DNA of 64,000 nucleotides from Gluconacetobacter johannae (lineage in GTDB: Bacteria > Pseudomonadota > Alphaproteobacteria > Acetobacterales > Acetobacteraceae), in NCBI RefSeq assembly GCF_014174305.1, contig NZ_JABEQH010000009.1:62001-126000 (forward strand). The letters run 5' to 3'. Shown in pieces: positions 53,858-64,000 of the stretch. The position numbers and the translations under genes are program-made. Numbering within the stretch: position 1 is the stretch's first letter; the number at the start of each line of letters is the position of its first letter. Under the pieces are notes generated by a model that was not told the DNA's origin, did not search any database, and saw nothing but the letters and a program-made list of their open reading frames with translations.

Positions 53858-54238
53858 TCAGACATGGAAGCTCTCGCCGCAACCGCAGCGGCCCTTTTCG
53901 TTCGGGTTGACGAAGGTGAAGCCCGATTCCAGTTGCTGGACCTCATAATCCATCGTCGTGCCGATCAGGAACAGGGTCGCCTTGCGATCCACCAGCAGCG
54001 TGACCCCCTTGTCGGTCACCACCTCATCCCCCGGGCCAGCCGCATCGACGAAGCTCATGTCGTAGCCATGGCCCGAGCATCCCTTGGTCGAGACCGCCAC
54101 GCGCAGCAACTGCCCGGCATGCGCCGTTTCATACAGCGTACGCAGCCGGTCGGCCGCGCGATCGGACAGGGACATCAGCGGCGGAAGGGCGCGCACCGGG
54201 CGGGAGGGGGCCGTGGCATCGGTCGAGGAATGGGTCAT
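53858..54238 (-). CDS. sufA: A-type Fe-S carrier protein (HesB/IscA/SufA family)
   Basis: A 126-aa carrier that receives clusters from SufBCD and passes them to target proteins. The three cluster cysteines are in KGCSGHGY (about 68) and GRCGCGESF (C-x-C near the end). Residues 1-25 are a Thr/Pro-rich extension. ATG 54238 has AGGAG at correct distance; longer in-frame starts lie in the sufT region. It is the last gene of the SUF operon, 17 bp after sufT. Confidence 0.92.
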   Translation of the reverse strand: MTHSSTDATAPSRPVRALPPLMSLSDRAADRLRTLYETAHAGQLLRVAVSTKGCSGHGYDMSFVDAAGPGDEVVTDKGVTLLVDRKATLFLIGTTMDYEVQQLESGFTFVNPNEKGRCGCGESFHV

Positions 54239-54255
54239 GATGGCGTTCTCCTGGC

Positions 54256-54741
54256 TCAAAACATGTTCAGCGTCAGGCGGGCATCGTCGCTCATGCGCGA
54301 CATGTCCCAGGGCGGATCCCACACGATCTCGACCTCGGCGCGGGTGACGCCGTCCACCTTCCCCACCGCCTCCTGCACCTGCATCGGCAGTTCCTGCGCG
54401 CTGGGGCAGTTGGGGGCGGTCAGCGTCATCTCGATATGCACACCGCCGTCCTGGTGCAGGTCGATCGCGTAGATCAGGCCCAATTCGTAGATATTCACCG
54501 GGATTTCCGGGTCGTAGACGCTGGCGATCGCCGCGATCACCGCATCCTCGTCCGCCGCATGGCCCGCCCCGGCCGGCGTGGCCTCGGCCGGCTCGTCGCC
54601 GGGCGTCCAGCTTTCGACAGCCCCGCTGGTCGAACCCGTTCCGCCCTGGGCCGCAGCCGGGGGATCGAACGAAAAGCCCTCGGCCCCCTGCCTGGTCTCG
54701 GGTCCATTCATGTCGGCCGCCTCCTCGGGTTGCGCTTGCAT
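54256..54741 (-). CDS. sufT: SUF-system protein SufT (DUF59/MIP18 family)
   Basis: A 161-aa protein. The C-terminal 100 residues form the DUF59 domain, with VYDPEIPVNIYELGLIYAIDL and TLTAPNCPSAQELPMQVQEAV (reactive Cys in APNCP) and WDPPWDMSRMSDDARL. An Ala/Gly/Pro-rich linker of about 60 residues precedes it. SufT helps mature Fe-S proteins under high demand. Starts at 54741 (AGGTGAGG upstream) or 54768 (GGAGG, inside sufU) are both plausible. Confidence 0.9.
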   Translation of the reverse strand: MQAQPEEAADMNGPETRQGAEGFSFDPPAAAQGGTGSTSGAVESWTPGDEPAEATPAGAGHAADEDAVIAAIASVYDPEIPVNIYELGLIYAIDLHQDGGVHIEMTLTAPNCPSAQELPMQVQEAVGKVDGVTRAEVEIVWDPPWDMSRMSDDARLTLNMF

Positions 54742-54748
54742 CAACGCC

Positions 54749-55177
54749 TCACCTGTCCTTCGATCCATCCAGGGCCTCCATCAGCGCCGTCCACGGCAAT
54801 GTCGCGCATCTGATCCGGGAGCGATGCTGGTGCAGCGGCGCGAACACCCCCAGTTCCCCGACCTGCTCCGCGCCTTCACCCGTCCGCACCATCTCGCCAA
54901 ACCGGCGGGACAGCGTGCCGAGTTCCAAAGCACTCCGCCCCTCGGCCAGCCCGGCCATCATATCCGCCGACGCGATGCAGATCGCGCATCCCCGCGTCTC
55001 GTGCCGAACGGCGGTAACCGTCCCCCCGTCGGTCAGCGACAGGCCGACCCGCACCCGGTCGCCGCACATCGGGTTGGTTCCTTCGCCGACATGGGTCGCG
55101 CCGTCCAGCGACCCGGCATGCGCGGGCGCACGCGCCCTGTCGATGACCTGCCTCTGATACAGCGTGTCCTGTTCCAT
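54749..55177 (-). CDS. sufU: Fe-S assembly sulfur-transfer protein SufU
   Basis: A 142-aa zinc protein that takes persulfide from SufS. The zinc site is Cys38, Asp40 (NPMCGD), Cys64 (RGCAIC) and Cys124 (RCATLPW), at spacing close to that of the B. subtilis protein. ATG 55177 begins MEQDTLYQRQVIDRARAP. It starts 7 nt after sufS ends. SufU together with SufS instead of SufE is the arrangement in this operon. Confidence 0.93.
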   Translation of the reverse strand: MEQDTLYQRQVIDRARAPAHAGSLDGATHVGEGTNPMCGDRVRVGLSLTDGGTVTAVRHETRGCAICIASADMMAGLAEGRSALELGTLSRRFGEMVRTGEGAEQVGELGVFAPLHQHRSRIRCATLPWTALMEALDGSKDR

Positions 55178-55184
55178 CGCCCGC

Positions 55185-56435
55185 TCACACGAACAAGGAG
55201 CGGATCTGCTCCAGTGTGGCGGCCAGGGTGTCGACCTCCTCGCGCGTGGTGTACAGGCCGAAACTGGCCCGCGCGGTGGCGCTGACACCCAGGCGCCGCA
55301 TCAGCGGTTCCGCACAATGATGCCCGGCGCGGATGGCGATGCCATTCCGATCCAGCAGGGTCGCGATATCGTGCGGATGCACGTCGTCCATGGTGAACGA
55401 GATCACGCCGCCCCGATCGGCGGGCGCGCCGATCACCCGCAGGCCCGGCACCTCGGCCAGACGCCGCAGGGCATGGTCGGTCAGCGCGGCCTCATGCGCG
55501 GCGATGGCGTCGAAGCCGATCGATTCGATATAGGAGATCGCAGCCCCCAGACCGATCGTCTCGATGATCGCGGGGGTCCCGGCCTCGAATTTGTGGGGCA
55601 GATTGGCCCAGGTCGATCCCTCGAACCGGACGGTGGAGATCATGTCGCCGCCACCCAGGAACGGCGGCATGGCCTCCAGCAGCTCCCGCCGCCCCCACAG
55701 CACGCCGATGCCGGTGGGGCCGTACAGCTTGTGCCCGGTAAAGACGTAGAAATCGGCCCCGATCTCGCGCACGTCCACCCGGCGATGCACCACCATTTGG
55801 CTGCCGTCGAACAGCACGCGCGCGCCGGCCGCATGGGCCATGTCCGCGATCTGCCGCGCCGGCGTCACCGTGCCCAGCACGTTGGACATGTGCGTGACCG
55901 CCACCAGCGCGACCTTGCCGTCGGACAGCAGCCGCCCCAGCGCGTCCAGCTCCAGTTCGCCCGCGTCGGTGATCGGCGCCACACGCAGTTCGACGCCCGC
56001 ACGGTCGCGCAGCATCTGCCAGGGCACCAGGTTGGCGTGGTGCTCCATTTCGGAAATCACCACCGCCTGCCCCGGCCGGATCAGGCTGCCGAAGGAATGG
56101 GCGACCAGATTGATCGCCTCGGTGCTGTTGCGGGTGAAGATGATTTCCTCGCGCGCCGGGGCGCCGATCAGGCCCGCCACCTGGTCGCGCACGGCCTCGC
56201 ACGCGTCGGTCGTCCGTTCGCTCATCCAGTGCAGGCCGCGATGGACGTTGGCGTACTGGGTCCGCATGGTCCGCGACATCGCGTCGATCACCTGGACGGG
56301 CTTCTGCGCCGATGCGGCGCTGTCCAGGAAGACCAGCGGCTTGCCGTGCACGGCCTCGTTCAGGATCGGGAAATCGGCGCGCAGATGGCGCAGCGCGTCG
56401 ATCGGGTCGGCCAGGGCGGCGGGCGACAGATCCAT
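55185..56435 (-). CDS. sufS: cysteine desulfurase SufS
   Basis: A 416-aa type II PLP cysteine desulfurase supplying sulfur to SufU. The PLP lysine is in FYVFTGHKLYGPTGIGVLWG (about 233), with VAVTHMSNVLGT and the active cysteine in IRAGHHCAEPLMRRLG (about 377). The start overlaps no neighbour: sufD ends 1 nt upstream. Confidence 0.95.
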   Translation of the reverse strand: MDLSPAALADPIDALRHLRADFPILNEAVHGKPLVFLDSAASAQKPVQVIDAMSRTMRTQYANVHRGLHWMSERTTDACEAVRDQVAGLIGAPAREEIIFTRNSTEAINLVAHSFGSLIRPGQAVVISEMEHHANLVPWQMLRDRAGVELRVAPITDAGELELDALGRLLSDGKVALVAVTHMSNVLGTVTPARQIADMAHAAGARVLFDGSQMVVHRRVDVREIGADFYVFTGHKLYGPTGIGVLWGRRELLEAMPPFLGGGDMISTVRFEGSTWANLPHKFEAGTPAIIETIGLGAAISYIESIGFDAIAAHEAALTDHALRRLAEVPGLRVIGAPADRGGVISFTMDDVHPHDIATLLDRNGIAIRAGHHCAEPLMRRLGVSATARASFGLYTTREEVDTLAATLEQIRSLFV

Positions 56436-56436
56436 C

Positions 56437-57699
56437 TTATGCGTCCTTCCGGTTCCACCAGGATTCGACGGCGCGATCCAGCGTCGCCCGCAGGACCTCG
56501 TCGCCGATCAGGTCAACGGCGTCATGCAAAAACGCCTTGACCAGCATGGCCCTGGCCTCGTGCTCGGCCACGCCGCGGCTACGCAGGTAGAACAGCTGGT
56601 CCGGGTCCAGCGCGCCCACCGTCGCGCCGTGGCTGCACCGCACGTCGTCGGCATAGATCTCCAGTTCCGGCTTGGCGTCGATCTCGGCCGCGTCGGACAG
56701 CAGCAGCGCCTGGTTCATCTGGTAGCCGTCGGTCTTCTGCGCCACGCGCTCGACCAGGATCTTGCCCTGGAACACCCCGCGCGCATGGCCCGACAGCACG
56801 TTCTTCACCGTCTGCCGCGAATTGCAGTCCGGCGCGGCATGGGTGATGACGCTGGTCAGGTCGGCATGCTGCCGGTCGTCCAGAAGCTGCGCCCCGTTCA
56901 CATGGACGACGGCCCCCGGCGCGGCCAGCCGGACATGGACCTCGTGCCGCGCCAGGGCTGCGCCCAGGGTCAGGGTAAAGCTGTCATACAGGCCACCCGC
57001 GCCGATTTCGGCATGGACGACCGCCAGATGCTGCGCGGCGGGGGCCTCGGCCTGCATCTTGGCATGCCCCAGGCGCGCGCCGTCGCCGACTGCGATGTCG
57101 AAGACCGGGTTGTTCAGGTACGCCCCCCGCCCGACCGACAGATCGAGGACCGACAGCGCGGCCCCCTGCCCCAGTTCGATCCGGTGGCGCGGATGAAACG
57201 AGATCGGCGTCCCCTCGGCCACCCCGATCGACAGCAGCAGCAGCCGCCCGGCATCGGCCCCCGGCGCGACACGCAGCACCAGACCGTCCTCGGCCAGGAT
57301 GGCGTTCAGGGCGCTGGCCACGTCGCCATCCGCATCCGCATCGCTCGCCTGGAAACGGCCCACCGACACCCCGTCCGGCAGGGACGACAGCGACGGATCG
57401 AACCGCCCGTTGACGAACACCGCCCGCCGCATGTCCGGGTCCAGCCCGACGACCTGCCCGGCCTCGGCCAGGACCGCACGGACCGCCGCGTCGTCGGGCG
57501 TCGCCGGCGCCGTGGCGAAGGGAACGTCGCCCAGCGCGCGCAGCGAGGTGTATTTCCACGCCTCGACCCCGCTGCGCGGCAACCCCGTCCGGCGCAGCAT
57601 GTCCGCCGCCCGGTCGCGCGACGGATTGGTTCCGGCCCGCGCGGCATAGCGGTCCAGGAACGCGGCGGCGCTGACGCCGGCGGGGGCGAGCGCGTTCAC
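56437..57699 (-). CDS. sufD: Fe-S cluster assembly scaffold subunit SufD
   Basis: A 420-aa partner of SufB in the SufBC2D scaffold. The C-terminal half has the beta-helix core HAAPDCNSRQTVKNVLSGHARGVFQGKILVERVAQKTDGYQMNQALLLSD and the interface SHGATVGALDPDQLFYLRSRG. The start is GTG 57699, overlapping the sufC stop codon in GTGA, so translation is coupled. Confidence 0.95.
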   Translation of the reverse strand: MNALAPAGVSAAAFLDRYAARAGTNPSRDRAADMLRRTGLPRSGVEAWKYTSLRALGDVPFATAPATPDDAAVRAVLAEAGQVVGLDPDMRRAVFVNGRFDPSLSSLPDGVSVGRFQASDADADGDVASALNAILAEDGLVLRVAPGADAGRLLLLSIGVAEGTPISFHPRHRIELGQGAALSVLDLSVGRGAYLNNPVFDIAVGDGARLGHAKMQAEAPAAQHLAVVHAEIGAGGLYDSFTLTLGAALARHEVHVRLAAPGAVVHVNGAQLLDDRQHADLTSVITHAAPDCNSRQTVKNVLSGHARGVFQGKILVERVAQKTDGYQMNQALLLSDAAEIDAKPELEIYADDVRCSHGATVGALDPDQLFYLRSRGVAEHEARAMLVKAFLHDAVDLIGDEVLRATLDRAVESWWNRKDA

Positions 57700-58478
57700 G
57701 CGGCCTCCGCCAGGAAGCGGGCATATCCCTGCGCTTCCAGTTGCCTGGCCAGTTCCGGGCCGCCGCTATGGATGATCCGCCCGCGCGCCATGACGTGGAT
57801 GCGGTCGGGAACGATATAATCCAGCAGGCGCTGATGGTGGGTGATGACCAGCGCCGAGAAATCGGGCGAGCGCAGGGAATTCACGCCCTCGGCCACGATA
57901 CGCAGGGCGTCGATGTCCAGCCCGCTGTCCGTCTCGTCCAGGATCGCGAAGGACGGGGCCAGCATACGCATCTGCAGCACCTCGTTGCGCTTCTTCTCGC
58001 CCCCCGAGAACCCGACATTGACGTTGCGCTTGAGCATGTCGTCGGACATCGACAGGTGCTTCGTCTCCTGCCGCACGGCCTTGAGGAACGCCACCGCGTC
58101 CAGCTCGTCCTGCCCGCGCGCGCGGCGCACCGCGTTGACCGCCGTACGCAGGAAGTTCGCATTGTTCACGCCCGGCAGTTCGACCGGCGCCTGGAACGCC
58201 AGGAACAGGCCCAGCGCCGCGCGCTCCTCGGGTTCCAGCGCCAGCAGGTCCTGGCCCTTGAAGGTCGCGCTGCCGCCCGTCACCTCGTAATCCTCGCGCC
58301 CGGCCAGCACGTAGGACAAGGTGGACTTGCCCGATCCGTTCGGCCCCATGATCGCATGGACCTCGCCCGCCGGGATCTCCAGATCGACGCCGCGCAGGAT
58401 CTCCTTGTCGATCCCGCCATCCGAGATTTTGGCGCAGAGGCCGGAGATTTTTACAAACTCGTTGCTCACGTCACTCAT
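57696..58478 (-). CDS. sufC: Fe-S cluster assembly ATPase SufC
   Basis: A 260-aa ABC-type ATPase of the SufBC2D scaffold. Walker A is GPNGSGKST (about 55-63), the signature FSGGEKKRNEVLQM and Walker B AILDETDSGLD (about 170-180) are intact, and ITHH is the switch histidine. ATG 58478 follows CGGAG with short spacing. sufB ends 7 nt upstream. Confidence 0.96.
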   Translation of the reverse strand: MSDVSNEFVKISGLCAKISDGGIDKEILRGVDLEIPAGEVHAIMGPNGSGKSTLSYVLAGREDYEVTGGSATFKGQDLLALEPEERAALGLFLAFQAPVELPGVNNANFLRTAVNAVRRARGQDELDAVAFLKAVRQETKHLSMSDDMLKRNVNVGFSGGEKKRNEVLQMRMLAPSFAILDETDSGLDIDALRIVAEGVNSLRSPDFSALVITHHQRLLDYIVPDRIHVMARGRIIHSGGPELARQLEAQGYARFLAEAA

Positions 58479-58485
58479 TCTCCGT

Positions 58486-59976
<1,491 letters not shown>

Positions 59977-59990
59977 ATCTTCCTGCTCCC

Positions 59991-60506
59991 TCAGACCGCG
60001 GCGGCGGAACCGGCGACGGACGTTTCGTGACCCCCGTTTGTGTCATGGCCCCTGGCATCGGCGGCCCCCACATCACGATCGTGGCATTCCCCCGCCCCCG
60101 GCTGCTGCCGGCCATGGCTTTGCATGTCCGCGAGCGTGATCGCGGACAAGGCCCCCCGGATGGCGTCATTGACCGCATCCCACTGCCCGCACACGCCGCA
60201 CAGCACGCGCGCGTCGCACCCGCCGCCATCGACGCAGGCCGTCAGCGAAATCGGGCCGTCCACGGCGGTGATGACCCGCGCCACGGAAATATCGTTCAAT
60301 GGCCGGGCCAGCCGATACCCCCCGCGCGCGCCGCGCAGCGATACCACCAGGTCATGGGACGCCAGGATCTTCAGCACCTTGGCGACGGTGGGCTCGGGGA
60401 TGCCCGTAACCTGCGACAGGGACGGCGACGTCATCACGTCGTCCTGCTGCCCCAGGCGCATCAGGGCCACGACGGCGTAATCGGTCAGCTTCGACAGTTT
60501 CAGCAT
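59991..60506 (-). CDS. Rrf2-family Fe-S-sensing regulator of the SUF operon
   Basis: A 171-aa winged-helix regulator. The N-terminus [19 protein letters not shown] and the wing [21 protein letters not shown] are typical of the Rrf2 SUF-regulator group (IscR/SufR-like). Cys91, Cys97 and Cys103 correspond to the three cluster cysteines of IscR. An extra Cys106 lies where E. coli IscR has the His107 ligand. The last about 40 residues are Gly/His/Ala-rich and probably disordered. It is the first gene of the operon, with a palindrome 43-58 nt upstream, so autoregulation is likely. Confidence 0.9.
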   Translation of the reverse strand: MLKLSKLTDYAVVALMRLGQQDDVMTSPSLSQVTGIPEPTVAKVLKILASHDLVVSLRGARGGYRLARPLNDISVARVITAVDGPISLTACVDGGGCDARVLCGVCGQWDAVNDAIRGALSAITLADMQSHGRQQPGAGECHDRDVGAADARGHDTNGGHETSVAGSAAAV

Positions 60507-60548
60507 CCGTCCCCCACCCTCTGGCCGGCCTCGCGGCCATAGCGGACC

Positions 60549-60564
60549 AAATCAGTACTGATTT
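60549..60564. promoter_or_regulatory. perfect palindrome, probable operator of the SUF regulator
   Basis: AAATCAGTACTGATTT is a perfect 16-bp palindrome 43-58 nt upstream of the Rrf2-family gene. Its size and place fit a homodimeric winged-helix repressor controlling its own operon. Confidence 0.6.
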
Positions 60565-60636
60565 ACCATCAGATGAGACGATGCACCGCCACCGTCAAGT
60601 GCAATCGGCACAATCCTGCCTGCCGCATCCAGCCCC

Positions 60637-61929
60637 TTACCCGGCTCCGGCGCCGAACATCAGCCGCAGCACCAGCGACAGCATCGCCCCGGCAAGGAAG
60701 CCGACCAGCGTGCCGTTCAGCCGCACGAACTGCAGATCCTTGCCCACCCGCAGTTCCAGCCGCGACGCCAACTGGTCGGCATCCCACCCCGCGACGACCG
60801 AGGCGATGAAGCGCGACAGCCGGTCGCAGACGAAGGGCAGGCCACGCACGATCATGCCACGCACGCTCGACATCACCCGCTGGCGCAGCGCCTGGTCCTC
60901 GCGCATCTGTTCGGCCAGGTGCCGCAGCGCATCCCGCACGATCGACGCCGACCAGCCGTCGGGCTGGGCCATGTCGGCCTCGATCATCAGGCGCATCCGC
61001 CGCCAGACATCGCCGCTCCAGCCCCGGATGCTGTCATGGCTCATCACCCCCATGATCGCGCCGGTGATCTCGGCCCGCCGCTCGGGATCCGTCTCGATCC
61101 GGTCGATCTCGGCGCGGACCCAGGTCGTGAAGCCTTCGCGCAACTCGGAATTCTGGGGATCGACGCGGTCCAGCTCGTGATTCACCGAAATCAGAACCTT
61201 GGTCGCGATCGACCCGCCAATGGCCCAGCCCAGGATCCGCCCCCCCTGTTCGCGCACCCGGTCCTCGATGATCGCGCGCAGGGCCGCCTCCTTGGCCTTC
61301 AGCCCGTCCTTCAGGCGCGCCAGCAGGAAGGACAGGACCTCCTGGTGGCGGTCGCCCTCCACCAGCGCGCGCAGGGTCCGCGCGACCACCGGCGCCACGT
61401 CCTCGCCCCCCAGGACCACCGGCAGGATCCGGCCCATGGCCGACCCGGCGCGCCCGTCCTCCAGCCGGTCCATGACCGGCGGCGCGGCCTGGGCCAGCGC
61501 GCGGCTGACGGTCTCGGCCGTCGCGGGGTCGGCCAGCACCCCGGCCAGCATGCCGGGCAGGTCGATCCGGTCCAGGGCCGCGTTGACGTCGGCCTCGGTA
61601 AAGACATGGGTCGCCACGAAGCGGCCCAGGGCCTCGCCCAGCCGCGCCTTCTGCGCGGGCAGGATCGCGGTATGGGGAATCGGCAGGCCCATCGGCCGGC
61701 GGAACAGGGCCGTGACGGCGAACCAGTCCGCCAGGCCGCCCACCACCCCGGCCTTGGCGCCGGCCCGCAGGATGTCCAGCCACGGACTATCCGCCACCAG
61801 GCCCACGGCCGGCGCGCCGTAGCCTGCGATCGTCAGGACACCCATCCCGGCCAGCAGGCCGGTCGCCGCGCGGCGATAGCGTCGCAATACAAGCCACGCG
61901 GCCCTGTCCGCTTCGGGAATCGTGTTCAT
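60637..61929 (-). CDS. DUF445 family membrane-associated protein
   Basis: A 430-aa protein with an N-terminal TM segment (about 25-60) and the DUF445 hallmark GGLADWFAVTALFRRPMGLPIPHTAILP (about 63-90). The long middle part is helical, and a C-terminal TM segment GFLAGAMLSLVLRLMFG ends the protein. The function of the family is unknown. ATG 61929 follows a G-rich stretch. It is divergent from the PEP-carboxylase-like gene across 199 bp. Confidence 0.85.
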   Translation of the reverse strand: MNTIPEADRAAWLVLRRYRRAATGLLAGMGVLTIAGYGAPAVGLVADSPWLDILRAGAKAGVVGGLADWFAVTALFRRPMGLPIPHTAILPAQKARLGEALGRFVATHVFTEADVNAALDRIDLPGMLAGVLADPATAETVSRALAQAAPPVMDRLEDGRAGSAMGRILPVVLGGEDVAPVVARTLRALVEGDRHQEVLSFLLARLKDGLKAKEAALRAIIEDRVREQGGRILGWAIGGSIATKVLISVNHELDRVDPQNSELREGFTTWVRAEIDRIETDPERRAEITGAIMGVMSHDSIRGWSGDVWRRMRLMIEADMAQPDGWSASIVRDALRHLAEQMREDQALRQRVMSSVRGMIVRGLPFVCDRLSRFIASVVAGWDADQLASRLELRVGKDLQFVRLNGTLVGFLAGAMLSLVLRLMFGAGAG

Positions 61930-62128
61930 CCCCCCGTCGATACCACCCCGCGCGCGGGGACCCAAGGCTTCATGCCCGCCCACCGCCCCGCCGCACCGCG
62001 CATCCAGACGCGTCGCCACAAGGGCATGGGCCCAAATTCACTGTGATGTCGGATGGCAGACATTGCGATGTGAACGCGAACATGGAACTTTGCCGCGCAG
62101 GTACGGATTGGACGATTGGGACTGCGCG

Positions 62129-64000
62129 ATGACCGAAACCACTTCCCACGACGCAGCGGAGATGCTGCTCGACCTCGCACGGCAGGCCGTCGCGGACGGG
62201 CATGACTCCTCGTCGGGCAATCCGGTCATTACGCTGGCCCGCCGGATCGGCCGGCGGATCACGTCCGGCGACCTGTCGACCGAAACCCTGGAAGATGTCG
62301 TCCGGCACCTGCGCGACGAGGCATTCCGCGCGCGCGCCCACCGGCTGCATGCCTATGTGGATGGCACCGACGACGCCATCGTCGCCGAACGCATGCGCGC
62401 CGTCGCGCGGACCGTCGCGGACGATCCCGCCCCGGACGGCACGGCCGCCAGCTTCGGCCATTTCCGCAGGACGCTGGAGCGCAGCCGCTTCGCCGCCGTG
62501 TTCACCGCGCATCCGACCTTCGCGCTGGCCAACCCGGTCTACGAACGGCTGGCCGCCATGGCCTCGAACGACACGGGCCAGGACGCCGCATTCCCGGTCC
62601 TGGCGACGCATCGCCGGGCCGCGCCGCCGACCCTGGACGAGGAATTTGCCCTGGCCACGGCGGCAATCCTGCGCGGGCGCAACGCGCTGGACCGCCTGAC
62701 CCGCATCCTGCTGGACGAGGCCCAGGCGCGCTGGCCGCGCGAATGGTCGGTGCTCAGCCCCCGCCCGGTGATCCTGACCAGTTGGGTCGGCTACGACACC
62801 GACGGGCGGACGGATATCGGCTGGTGGGACACCATCCGCCTGCGCCTACGCATGAAGCACCTGCAACTGACGCGACTCCAGGACCAGGTCGCGCCGCTGC
62901 GCCCGATCGCCGACGGGCTGCATGAACGCATCGCCTGCGCGCTGGGCGCCGTCAGCGCGCAGATCGACGCCTGCCCGACCGGGCCGGACCCCGAAGCGGT
63001 CGCCGCCTTCGCCGCCGTGCTGATCGGCCGGCGGGACGAGGCGATTTCCCGCGCCAGCGACCTGGCGTCGTCGTTCCAGGAAGCCATCGACACCGCCGCC
63101 CCCGAACACCGCATGGCCCTGGCCGTCGCCCGCGCGGGCTTCATGGCGCACGGCATGGCGGCCGCGCATACCCATGTCCGCCTCAATTCGACGCAGATCC
63201 ACAATGTCGCGCGGCAGCGGCTGGGCATCGAGGACAGTCCGGAAATGCCGTCGCAGCGCCGCGGCCTGCTGACCCGCATCAATGAGGCGCTGGACCGGGT
63301 CGAGCCGGTCGAGGTCGATTTTGGTTCGCTGCTGGCCGAACAGGCCACGGCCGCGCGCCTGATGATGACGGTGCGGCAGATCGTCCGGCACATCGACCGC
63401 GAAAGCCCCATCCGCTTCCTGATCGCCGAGACCGAGAGCGGCTATACCCTGCTGACCGCCCTGTGGCTGGCCAAGACCTTCGGAATCGACGAACAGATCG
63501 AGATCTCGCCGCTGTTCGAGACGCAGGAGGCCCTGGAAAACGGCGCGCATATCATCGAGGAGGCGCTGCATTCCCCCCATTGGCGCGACTATCTGCGCCG
63601 GACCGGCAAGCTGAGCCTGCAATTCGGCTATTCCGATTCCGGCCGTTATGTCGGGCAGCTGGCCGCGACCTACCTGATCGAGCGGCTGCGGCTGAAGATC
63701 TGCGACCTGCTGCGCCGCTGGGACCTGACGGATATCGAAGTCATCCTGTTCGACACCCACGGGGAAAGCATCGGGCGCGGCGCGCATCCCTTCCGCCTGG
63801 CCGACCGGTTCGACTATCTGTCGCCCCTGCATGCGCGCGCGGTGTTCGCCGGCGCCGGCCTGCGAATCCGCGAGGAAGCGGCCTTCCAGGGTGGGGACGG
63901 CTATCTGCTGTTCGGCACCCAGGCGCTGGCCGACGCCACCGTCAGCATCATCGCGTCGCATATCTTCGCGCCGACGCCGCTGGACCGCGACCCGGTCTAT
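62129..64000 (+). CDS. PEP-carboxylase-like protein, 3' end outside the window
   Basis: 624 codons are read before the window ends. The protein resembles phosphoenolpyruvate carboxylase: VFTAHPTF (His about 131) matches the TAHPTE site, TSWVGYDTDGRTDI resembles the WMGGDRDGNP loop, and QFGYSDSGRYVGQ resembles VGYSDSxKDAG. THGESIGRGAHP resembles HGRGGSIGRGG but lacks two residues, including the first catalytic arginine. PEP carboxylase makes oxaloacetate from PEP and bicarbonate; whether this divergent form does so is unclear. The ribosome binding site is weak (GGGAC about 12 nt upstream). The ORF has no stop in the window. Confidence 0.75.
   Translation, partial: MTETTSHDAAEMLLDLARQAVADGHDSSSGNPVITLARRIGRRITSGDLSTETLEDVVRHLRDEAFRARAHRLHAYVDGTDDAIVAERMRAVARTVADDPAPDGTAASFGHFRRTLERSRFAAVFTAHPTFALANPVYERLAAMASNDTGQDAAFPVLATHRRAAPPTLDEEFALATAAILRGRNALDRLTRILLDEAQARWPREWSVLSPRPVILTSWVGYDTDGRTDIGWWDTIRLRLRMKHLQLTRLQDQVAPLRPIADGLHERIACALGAVSAQIDACPTGPDPEAVAAFAAVLIGRRDEAISRASDLASSFQEAIDTAAPEHRMALAVARAGFMAHGMAAAHTHVRLNSTQIHNVARQRLGIEDSPEMPSQRRGLLTRINEALDRVEPVEVDFGSLLAEQATAARLMMTVRQIVRHIDRESPIRFLIAETESGYTLLTALWLAKTFGIDEQIEISPLFETQEALENGAHIIEEALHSPHWRDYLRRTGKLSLQFGYSDSGRYVGQLAATYLIERLRLKICDLLRRWDLTDIEVILFDTHGESIGRGAHPFRLADRFDYLSPLHARAVFAGAGLRIREEAAFQGGDGYLLFGTQALADATVSIIASHIFAPTPLDRDPVY

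Overview
The window reads as high-GC chromosomal DNA of an alphaproteobacterium, most likely an acetic acid bacterium (Acetobacteraceae, Gluconacetobacter/Komagataeibacter-like). The family call is inference. It rests on gene order (tRNA-Leu, tig, clpP, clpX, lon, hup, tRNA-Val, tRNA-Asp, nuo operon, birA, rnj, proS, lolC, lolD, dnaE, rpsB, tsf on one strand, a classic alphaproteobacterial block), on the short ProS, on the Mg-type HemB and on an IscR-like regulator heading a SUF operon. It is almost wholly core housekeeping DNA. I see no insertion sequence, prophage, CRISPR array or obvious genomic island.

Layout. 1-530: start of a small gene leaving the window, a strong terminator ending a candidate small RNA, and tRNA-Val(CAC). 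549-3521: an orphan 626-aa protein behind an ELM1-family protein. 3609-8914: a short DEAD-box helicase, an M14-family deacylase, glyA and an amino-acid permease. 8993-14017: hemB, bpt, parC and recO. 14055-25840: tsf, rpsB, dnaE, lolD, lolC, proS, rnj and birA, all on the minus strand. 25837-38832: the NADH dehydrogenase (complex I) operon nuoA to nuoN on the minus strand, with no nuoM. 39087-46383: tRNA-Asp, tRNA-Val, HU, lon, clpX, clpP, tig and tRNA-Leu (proteostasis cluster). 46464-53728: nnr, a CopD-like membrane protein, a GH15 hydrolase, a second DEAD-box helicase and an RlmD-like methyltransferase, with two inverted copies of a hairpin-rich repeat near the edges. 53858-60506: a complete SUF Fe-S assembly operon (sufA, sufT, sufU, sufS, sufD, sufC, sufB) behind its Rrf2 regulator, with a perfect palindrome upstream as likely operator. 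60637-64000: a DUF445 protein and the start of an atypical PEP-carboxylase-like gene cut by the window end.

How the genes work together: the SUF operon makes the Fe-S clusters that the complex I subunits NuoB, E, F, G and I and the RlmD-like enzyme need. tig, clpP, clpX and lon form a folding and degradation unit. rpsB and tsf share a transcript with an intergenic hairpin.

Most interesting signals: loss of nuoM from an otherwise complete complex I operon (nuoL and nuoN are 24 nt apart); a promoter-hairpin-terminator unit of about 80 nt carrying a CU-rich anti-Shine-Dalgarno motif, with the same motif again downstream of rnj; a composite three-hairpin intergenic repeat; and a PEP-carboxylase-like protein lacking part of the canonical catalytic loop. 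All coordinates and motifs were read by eye. No database search was run.
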